Assembly: GCF_001984125.1 (NCBI RefSeq) | Contig: NZ_MTQL01000007.1 | Coordinates: 868,001 to 932,000, forward strand | Length of the DNA: 64,000 nucleotides | Reading direction: 5' to 3' | DNA from: Leifsonia sp. ALI-44-B | GTDB lineage: Bacteria > Actinomycetota > Actinomycetes > Actinomycetales > Microbacteriaceae | Shown: piece after piece, positions 58,786 through 64,000 of the stretch | Position numbering within the stretch: the first letter of the stretch is position 1 | How the letters are laid out: the number at the start of each line of letters is the position of its first letter | The notes under the pieces: generated by a model | Seen by the model: the letters and a program-made list of their open reading frames with translations, nothing else | Database searches by the model: none | What the model was told of the DNA's origin: nothing | Program-made: the position numbers and the translations under genes

Positions 58786-59571
58786 ATGAACAGATATGAC
58801 ACGCGACGAGTCCTCATCACGGGCGCCGGCTCGGGGATCGGGCAGGCGACGACCCTGCGCATCCTCGCCGAGGGCGGGGTGGTCGTAGCCGCCGATATCA
58901 GCGAGGCGGGCTTGGCCGACACCGTGGCGCAAGCCGGCGCGGATCGCGAACGCCTTCACACGGTGCTCATCGACATCGGCGACGAGGGCTCGGTCAAGCG
59001 AGGCGTCAAGGAGGCCCTCGCCATCCTCGGCGGACTCGACGTCCTCGTGAACGCTGCAGGCATCCTGCGTTCCTCCCACACGGCGGCCACCAGCCTGGAC
59101 AGCTTCGAGCAGATCATCCGGGTCAACCTCGTCGGAACCTTCCTCATGATCCGCGAGGCCCTTCCGGCACTCCAGTACGGGAACGACGCTGCCGTCGTGA
59201 ACTTCAGTTCCACGTCGGCCGGCTTCGCCCACCCCTATATGGCCGCTTACGCCGCGAGCAAGGGAGGCATCCAGTCGATGACCCACGCTCTCGCCGGTGA
59301 ATACGCCAAGGACGGCATCCGGTTCACGTCGGTGCAGCCCGGATCGATTTCGTCGGGCATGACGAGCGGCGCGGGCAAGAGCGGCCAGAGCGTGGGCCCG
59401 GGCTTGCCGGACGACGTCGACTACAGCCTCATGATGAAACTGCAGCCCATTCTCGGCAGCGGCTTTGCCGCACCCGACGCGGTCGCCGGTGTCGTTGCCA
59501 TGCTGGCGAGCGCGGACGGTGCGTTCATCACGGGAACGGAGATCCGAATCGACGGTGGAACGCACGCCTGA
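58786..59571 (+). CDS. SDR-family oxidoreductase of the glycoside locus
   Basis: A 261-residue classical SDR: TGAGSGIG cofactor motif, NAAG segment, NFSSTSAG with the Ser, and YAASK with the catalytic Tyr and Lys; the C-terminal GTEIRIDGG is typical. AGGAG lies six bases before the ATG, 38 bases after the GH3 stop. Such SDRs in sugar loci often oxidise the released monosaccharide, so a rhamnose or glucose dehydrogenase role is possible but not shown. It is the last gene of the operon, ending near a hairpin. Confidence 0.9.
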   Translation: MNRYDTRRVLITGAGSGIGQATTLRILAEGGVVVAADISEAGLADTVAQAGADRERLHTVLIDIGDEGSVKRGVKEALAILGGLDVLVNAAGILRSSHTAATSLDSFEQIIRVNLVGTFLMIREALPALQYGNDAAVVNFSSTSAGFAHPYMAAYAASKGGIQSMTHALAGEYAKDGIRFTSVQPGSISSGMTSGAGKSGQSVGPGLPDDVDYSLMMKLQPILGSGFAAPDAVAGVVAMLASADGAFITGTEIRIDGGTHA

Positions 59572-59591
59572 CCGGGCCTAGGGCCTCGGGC

Positions 59592-59619
59592 CTCGCCGCC
59601 GTTACGTGGCGGCGGCGAG
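59592..59619 (+). terminator. Hairpin after the glycoside operon
   Basis: Arms CTCGCCGCCG/CGGCGGCGAG (10 bp) with an 8-base loop, 20 bases after the SDR stop. No T tract, so termination is likely but not certain. Confidence 0.45.
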
Positions 59620-59732
59620 CACCACTGTCGGTTCGAGGCGGTGCAGGGGTTCAGGTGCGAGGTGGGAGGCCGGGCCTTCGACCAAGCCGGCGACGGTCTC
59701 AAATGTCGAAGGTCTCCGGATGTCTTGGTCCT

Positions 59733-60482
59733 CTACTCCAGGTTCGTTTCGATCCACGTCTGAATGGCGCCGCGGATTGCTTCTGCGTTGGCCTGGCCAC
59801 CGTATGTCGCGGCAAATCGTGAGTCGGTGACGTAAAGCTGGGCGAGCCCCGCGTACGAATCCCGATCAGGCTTCCGCCCGTTCCACTGTTCAGTCACCCA
59901 CCGGTGATGGCTCCCGACCAGCGCCTGGAATGCCTCCGACGCCGGGTCTGTGCCTGCCTCGGCCGCCGCCCGCAACGCAGCGTTCACATCCAGGCTGCGT
60001 GCATCGTCGGCCCGCCGTTCGTCCTCCGACATCCGGTCTCGGCGCCGCGCGCTGTCCTCCCACGCGTTGTCACCCCAGCGCTGTCGCACTTCGGTCTCGT
60101 ACTGGCTCGGGTCGAAGCCCGCGAATACCTCTTCGATGCTCATCTCTTGTCCTTTCTGCACCGCATCCAGGGTTTGCCTGACGACGGCGATCTGCTGATT
60201 CGTTCGTTCTCGGCGCTCTTCGAGAAGCGCGAGGTGGGCCCGGATCGTCTCGGCCAGCGACGCATCGTCATCAAGCGCAATCCGGATGTCGGCAAGGGGC
60301 ACATCAAGCGCACGCAACGACAGAATGCGATAAAGCCTCGACAGCTCCGCATCCCCATAGAACCGATACCCGTTGCTCGCCACCCGCGAGGGCCGCAGCA
60401 ACCCGATCTGCTCATAGTGCCGAAGCGGTCGGCTGGTCAGCCCGGTCGCGCGAGCCACATCCTTGATCGGCCACTCCTGCAT
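59733..60482 (-). CDS. MerR-family regulator with TipAS-like ligand domain
   Basis: A 249-residue regulator. The N-terminus has the MerR HTH (IKDVARATGLTSRPLRHYEQ, IGLLRPSRVASNGYRFYGDA), a coiled-coil stretch follows, and the C-terminal half resembles the TipAS antibiotic-recognition domain (EEVFAGFDPSQYETEVRQRW, then HHRWVTEQW and AQLYVTDSRFAATYGG). The start at 60482 uses GGGAG five bases upstream; ATG codons at 60503 and 60515 are alternatives. TipA proteins bind thiopeptide-like drugs and activate resistance genes; the adjacent SMR pump is divergent and may be in its regulon. Confidence 0.9.
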   Translation of the reverse strand: MQEWPIKDVARATGLTSRPLRHYEQIGLLRPSRVASNGYRFYGDAELSRLYRILSLRALDVPLADIRIALDDDASLAETIRAHLALLEERRERTNQQIAVVRQTLDAVQKGQEMSIEEVFAGFDPSQYETEVRQRWGDNAWEDSARRRDRMSEDERRADDARSLDVNAALRAAAEAGTDPASEAFQALVGSHHRWVTEQWNGRKPDRDSYAGLAQLYVTDSRFAATYGGQANAEAIRGAIQTWIETNLE

Positions 60483-60571
60483 GCCTGCTCCCTTCTCTCC
60501 CATATCTGCAACCATCCCAGTTGACGCAACGGCAGAGTCAAGTAATTCGAGTCAGAGCGATATTCACAGGA

Positions 60572-60602
60572 CTTGGCCATGTGGCCAAGTTGGGTTATGG
60601 TC
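60572..60602 (+). promoter_or_regulatory. 20-bp palindromic operator and promoter of the TetR-SMR operon
   Basis: A perfect 20-bp palindrome (arms ACTTGGCCA and TGGCCAAGT with a TG centre, 60572-60591) overlaps a -35 box TTGGCC (60574-60579). TATGGT at 60597-60602, 17 bases later, is the -10. Its spacing puts transcription at the TetR ATG (60608), so the message is probably leaderless. Strong candidate for TetR autoregulation. Confidence 0.75.
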
Positions 60603-60607
60603 GACGC

Positions 60608-61222
60608 ATGACGACACCCCAGGAACACCGAAGCGTCGAGGAGCGGCGAGAGCAACTGGTCGACGCCGCCCTCGCCGTGATGACCGACGACGGACTTCCG
60701 GCCGTCACCACGCGGGCCGTGACGGCTCGCGCCGGCCTGCCGCACGGTGCGTTCCACTATTGCTTCGGCTCGAAGGCGGATCTGTTCCGCGCGGTTCTCG
60801 AGCGAGAGCTTCGCCGCTCGATGGCGGCTGCTTTCGCCGTGGAGATCGACTCGCCGGCTGTGACCGCGAAGATCACGGCCGGCATCCGAGCGAATCTCGA
60901 CCTTGTTCGGGCGCGACCCGACGCGGCTCTCGCGCTCACCGAGCTCATCTCGTTGGCGCGGCGCGACCCCGCGCTGCACGACCTCGCCCGGTGGGAACAC
61001 GATTCCTACCTCCAAGAGGTCACCGCCAACGTGGAAGCGTGGTCGTCGGCACACGGCATCTCGTGGCGCAGGCCCGTGGTTCAGGTGTCCCGGGTGTTCA
61101 TCGCCGTTTCCGAGGGCATCACCTCGTCGTGGCTCAGCGACCGGGATGATGCGGCGGCCGAGCAATCGATCGCTGTCGCAGCGGATGCGCTAGCCACCCT
61201 GGCAGAGGAGGACGCAGCATGA
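60608..61222 (+). CDS. TetR-family regulator of the SMR efflux pair
   Basis: A 204-residue regulator: RREQLVDAALAVMTDDGLPA, then TRAVTARAGLPHGAFHYCFG with the recognition helix and the F-G-S-K turn. The C-terminal ligand domain is typical in size. The ATG is at 60608, with no ribosome-binding site, consistent with a leaderless start. Its stop overlaps the first SMR gene (ATGA). Confidence 0.93.
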   Translation: MTTPQEHRSVEERREQLVDAALAVMTDDGLPAVTTRAVTARAGLPHGAFHYCFGSKADLFRAVLERELRRSMAAAFAVEIDSPAVTAKITAGIRANLDLVRARPDAALALTELISLARRDPALHDLARWEHDSYLQEVTANVEAWSSAHGISWRRPVVQVSRVFIAVSEGITSSWLSDRDDAAAEQSIAVAADALATLAEEDAA

Positions 61223-61566
61223 AGTGGATCTATCTCGGCGCCGCGATCCTGTCCGAGGTCACGGCCGCGCTCTCTATGCAGGCCGCCGTCGATCAGCCGG
61301 GCTGGTATGCGCTCGTCGTCGCCGGATACCTCGCGTCCTTCGCGCTCCTCATCCGGGTGCTGCGTTCCGGCATGGCGATCGGCGTGGCTTACGGCATCTG
61401 GGGCGCGTCGGGTGTTGCGCTGACCGCCGTGATGGCGGCGGTTCTCTTCGGTCAGGCCCTCACTCCGGTCATGCTCGGCGGCATCGCGCTCATCGCGGCC
61501 GGCGTGCTTCTCGTCGAAATCGGATCACAGCGGGCTCTCGCGGCGCGCGGAAAGGCGGCACGCTGA
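61219..61566 (+). CDS. SMR-family efflux protein, subunit A
   Basis: A 115-residue four-helix protein of the small multidrug resistance family. The conserved Glu of helix 1 is Glu13 in AAILSEVTAAL, and the helix-3 signature is AYGIWGASGVALTA. A 10-residue basic tail follows helix 4. Paired with the next gene it should form a heterodimeric EbrAB/YkkCD-type proton-coupled pump for cationic drugs or guanidinium-like compounds. Its stop overlaps the next start by one base (TGATG). Confidence 0.92.
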   Translation: MKWIYLGAAILSEVTAALSMQAAVDQPGWYALVVAGYLASFALLIRVLRSGMAIGVAYGIWGASGVALTAVMAAVLFGQALTPVMLGGIALIAAGVLLVEIGSQRALAARGKAAR

Positions 61567-61880
61567 TGGGCTGGCTCCTGCTCGCAATCGCGATCCTCAC
61601 CGAGGTTTTCGCCACGATCAGCCTCAAACTCGCGACCGACGGCAACAAACGCTGGTACATCGCCGTCGTCTCGGGATATCTCGTCGCCTTCTCGCTGCTC
61701 GCGGTCGCGCTCACCCTCGGCCTGCCGATCGGCATCGCCTACGGCATCTGGGCCGCCACGGGCGTCGCGCTGACCGCAATCCTCGGACGCGTCCTCTTCA
61801 AGGACCCGCTGACGGGCACGATGCTCGCGGGCATCGGCCTCATCATCGCCGGCGTGTTCCTGGTCGAACTCGGCCACTGA
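61566..61880 (+). CDS. SMR-family efflux protein, subunit B
   Basis: A 104-residue four-helix SMR protein: helix 1 AIAILTEVFATISLK with the conserved Glu13, and AYGIWAATGVALTA in helix 3. It starts at 61566 on the last base of the preceding stop. Slightly shorter than subunit A, without its basic tail, as in asymmetric SMR pairs where the two subunits insert in opposite orientations. Confidence 0.92.
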   Translation: MGWLLLAIAILTEVFATISLKLATDGNKRWYIAVVSGYLVAFSLLAVALTLGLPIGIAYGIWAATGVALTAILGRVLFKDPLTGTMLAGIGLIIAGVFLVELGH

Positions 61881-61985
61881 CCGTCTACGTATCCCGAGAC
61901 CAATCCCGCCGACGTCGATTCGATCGAACCCGCAGGGCGGAAGCTCCCGGATACGAGCTTCAGATGTCGGATGGCCCCGTCTGGC

Positions 61986-62843
61986 TCAGGCGTCGGCGGC
62001 GATCGGCGTTCGGAGGGCGCCGACTCGGAGAAAGTCGAGCTTCGCCGCATCCGGGCTGCTCTTCGTCGTGGAGTAGACGACGAGTTTGATGTCGGTGTCG
62101 GGCACGGTGACGACATCGCAGTCGAGAGTGATATCACCGACGAGGGGGCTGTGCACGGTTTTGACCATCGATTGGTGGGCGGCCGCTCGGCCTTCGTTCC
62201 AGAGAGTTTCGAAGCGAGGACTTCGCTCCCTGATCTGAGCGATGAAGGCCTGGAGGCGTACATCGCCGCTGACGGTCGCGGCGGTGCGGCGCAGGTCCGC
62301 GACGAGGGCCCGTTCGAAGGCATCCGGGCCGCCGTGGGCGGTGGTGATGTCGGCGATGCTGTCGTCGATGAACGTTTGCACGATGAGGTTCTGGCCAGGC
62401 GCGCTCAGCACGGACGGGGAGCCGAAAAGCATCTGCCACAGCGAGTTGGAGTGCAGCAACGTCCAGTCGGCAGCGAACACCGCGAGCGGGAGATCGGACA
62501 TGCGCACCAGCATCCGTTGGACGCCCGGGGGAATGTGATGTGAGACGGCCCCTGCACCGGGTGCTGCCAAACCTGCGGCGCGGTAGAAGAGGTCTGTCTC
62601 GGTCCGGTCGAGTTGAAGGGCCCTGCCGAGGGATGCCACGATTTGGGCCGATGGCGTGCGGGAGCGCCCTTGTTCCAGCCGCATCACGTAGTCGACGCTG
62701 ACACCGGCGAGCTGGGCGAGTTCTTCCCGGCGCAGCCCCGCTGTCCGTCGCCGCCCGTAGGACTCCATCCCGACATCCTCGGGAAGCAAACGACCCCGCC
62801 AGGCGCGCAACAGATCGGCGAGAGTATCGGCGTCGGCTGGCAT
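61986..62843 (-). CDS. XRE-type regulator with MmyB-like ligand domain
   Basis: A 285-residue regulator with an N-terminal XRE HTH (RRTAGLRREELAQLAGVSVD, YVMRLEQGRSRTPS) and the C-terminal MmyB-type domain (LYRAAGL-like FYRAAGLAAP, then LPLAVFAADWTLLHSN, PGQNLIVQTF). MmyB-like actinobacterial regulators bind small lipophilic ligands and usually control a neighbouring dehydrogenase gene, here the divergent monooxygenase-SDR pair. I chose ATG 62843; a GTG at 62861 would add six residues. Confidence 0.92.
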   Translation of the reverse strand: MPADADTLADLLRAWRGRLLPEDVGMESYGRRRTAGLRREELAQLAGVSVDYVMRLEQGRSRTPSAQIVASLGRALQLDRTETDLFYRAAGLAAPGAGAVSHHIPPGVQRMLVRMSDLPLAVFAADWTLLHSNSLWQMLFGSPSVLSAPGQNLIVQTFIDDSIADITTAHGGPDAFERALVADLRRTAATVSGDVRLQAFIAQIRERSPRFETLWNEGRAAAHQSMVKTVHSPLVGDITLDCDVVTVPDTDIKLVVYSTTKSSPDAAKLDFLRVGALRTPIAADA

Positions 62844-62908
62844 GCCCCTATTCTGCGCCACCCGTCGAATTTCAGCCTAGGAACGCCTTTCCCATGCTGG
62901 CGCCATCG

Positions 62909-62936
62909 TTGTCACTCTGCCCTCGGTGGGTAGCAC
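62909..62936 (+). promoter_or_regulatory. Putative promoter of the monooxygenase-SDR operon
   Basis: TTGTCA (62909-62914) and TAGCAC (62931-62936) are 16 bases apart, about 70 bases before the first gene, in the gap shared with the divergent MmyB-like regulator. Confidence 0.3.
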
Positions 62937-63008
62937 GATCTTTCTCTGGTTAGCCCCGCTCGCGACGAGCACGCTGAGAGTCATAACCACCGACGAAGGA
63001 AGATAAGA

Positions 63009-63332
63009 ATGACCGCCACATCGAATGGATACGTCACTGTCATCTGGGAAACCACAGCCAAATCCGGGAAAGAAGCCGACCTCAAGGCTTTCATCGCCGC
63101 CGCTGTGACCCCATCGCGGAATGACGCCGGGAACATCGACTATGAGGCCCACGAGGTCGACGGGCAGGCCGGAGCGTTCGTCATCTATGAACGCTGGGAG
63201 ACCCGGGAACACCTCGACGCCCACTTGAGCGCACCTCGCATGCAAGAGCTCGTTCCTCAGATGCTCGACCTGATCGACGGGTCCATCGAAGACGGCATCA
63301 CGCTACTCCGCCCCTTCCGCCCCACCCACTGA
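63009..63332 (+). CDS. Antibiotic biosynthesis monooxygenase (ABM) family protein
   Basis: A 107-residue ferredoxin-like-fold protein of the ABM/YgiN-like family: YVTVIWETTAKSGKEADLKA, then IDYEAHEVDGQAGAFVIYER and the late WETREHLDAHLSAPRMQEL. Members act on quinones or small phenolics without cofactor, or just bind them. GAAGGAAG precedes the ATG at about 7 bases. It is 21 bases upstream of the SDR gene. Confidence 0.92.
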   Translation: MTATSNGYVTVIWETTAKSGKEADLKAFIAAAVTPSRNDAGNIDYEAHEVDGQAGAFVIYERWETREHLDAHLSAPRMQELVPQMLDLIDGSIEDGITLLRPFRPTH

Positions 63333-63353
63333 CACAAGAACAAGGAACAAATA

Positions 63354-64000
63354 ATGACCATCACCCTCATCACCGGCGGCAATAAGGGCATCGGCTACGA
63401 AACAGCCAGGCGCCTCGTAGCGGAAGGGCAGACCGTATGGATCGGCGCCCGCGACCCTGAACGAGGCCGCCAGGCCGCCGAGACGCTCGGCGCATCGTTC
63501 GTGCAGATCGACGTGACCGACGACCATTCCGTCGCGGCGGCGGTCGACACGATTCGGGATCAGGCCGGCCGCCTCGACATCCTCATCAACAATGCGGGGA
63601 TTCTCGGCGACGTCACCTCGCCTGAGGACATGACCGTCGACCAGCTCCGCGCCGTCTACGAGACCAACGTGTTCGGTGTCGTTCGCGTCACCAACGCATT
63701 CTTGCCCCTACTCCGCGAATCGGCGGCGCCGTCGGTCATCAACGTCACCAGCGGTCTGGGGTCATTCACCTTGATTCACGACCCCGAGCGGGTCGAGTCG
63801 AAGTACCCGCTTGCCGCCTACGGGTCCTCGAAGACAGCGGTGACGATGCTGACCATGCAATACGCCAAGACCACACCCGACGTGCGCTTCAACGCGGTCG
63901 ACCCCGGCCAGACCGCAACCGCGTTCACCGGCCACCTCGGACACAGCGTCGAAGAGGGCGCAGCTGCAGCGATCCGAATCGCCACCCTCGGTGCCGACAC
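63354..64000 (+). CDS. SDR-family oxidoreductase (3' end cut by window edge)
   Basis: The visible 215 codons are a classical SDR of the carbonyl-reductase type: TGGNKGIGYETARRL at the N-terminus, NNAGILGD, VINVTSGLGS with the Ser, and YGSSKTAV with the Tyr/Lys pair. The region DPGQTATAFTGH follows, then the window ends. AAGGA lies eight bases before the ATG. With the ABM protein and the divergent MmyB-like regulator it forms a common actinobacterial module, probably for a quinone or carbonyl compound. Confidence 0.92.
   Translation, partial: MTITLITGGNKGIGYETARRLVAEGQTVWIGARDPERGRQAAETLGASFVQIDVTDDHSVAAAVDTIRDQAGRLDILINNAGILGDVTSPEDMTVDQLRAVYETNVFGVVRVTNAFLPLLRESAAPSVINVTSGLGSFTLIHDPERVESKYPLAAYGSSKTAVTMLTMQYAKTTPDVRFNAVDPGQTATAFTGHLGHSVEEGAAAAIRIATLGAD

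Overview
The window is high-GC, densely coded DNA from an actinobacterium. GTG starts, four-base ATGA/GTGA gene overlaps, possible leaderless regulator genes, Tat-exported enzymes, a LacI-controlled set of sugar loci and the very common 'ggatgcc'-type Asp-Ala codon pairs all suit Microbacteriaceae (a Leifsonia/Frondihabitans/Curtobacterium-like soil or plant bacterium). The family assignment is inference, because no rRNA or marker gene is present. I saw no tRNA, rRNA, CRISPR array or insertion sequence.

Layout. 1-5.0 kb (minus strand): a translationally coupled operon of a stress-type SDR, an unusual alpha/beta-hydrolase fused to a gluconate-2-dehydrogenase-subunit-3-like domain, and a GMC oxidoreductase, followed by a LacI regulator cut by the window edge. 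5.2-6.8 kb: a SulP anion transporter. 7.0-18.7 kb: a carbohydrate locus with an FAD oxidoreductase, a sugar ABC importer (binding protein and two permeases), a CE7 acetyl esterase, a GH38 alpha-mannosidase, a Tat-exported beta-helix protein and a LacI regulator with a clear operator. 18.9-34.5 kb: mostly housekeeping or accessory singletons (SGNH hydrolase, GrpB, DivIVA-domain protein, ABC-2 exporter, DUF805, a duplicated DUF2207 membrane protein, acetyltransferase with TetR, MerR with membrane protein, wHTH with membrane protein, SDR with TetR, VOC protein).

34.8-49.7 kb is the most accessory-looking stretch. It holds a DUF4062-STAND NTPase coupled to an eight-helix membrane protein whose 3' end appears frameshifted, a 1918-residue sortase-type surface protein, a MalT/LuxR-type STAND regulator coupled to a small membrane protein, a relic of an ECF sigma factor, an unknown gene of lower GC, and a tiny secreted two-cysteine protein.

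49.7-51.3 kb carries small genes (DUF1905, a lipoprotein, an anchored protein). 51.4-59.6 kb is a compact LacI-controlled glycoside locus (MFS importer, GH78 rhamnosidase, GH3 beta-glucosidase, SDR) with three matching operator copies. The two hydrolases have no signal peptide, so substrates such as rhamnosyl-glucosides are probably imported whole and cut inside the cell. 59.7-64 kb holds a TipA-like MerR regulator, a TetR gene coupled to a paired SMR efflux pump behind a 20-bp palindrome, and an MmyB-type regulator divergent from a monooxygenase-SDR pair that runs off the window.
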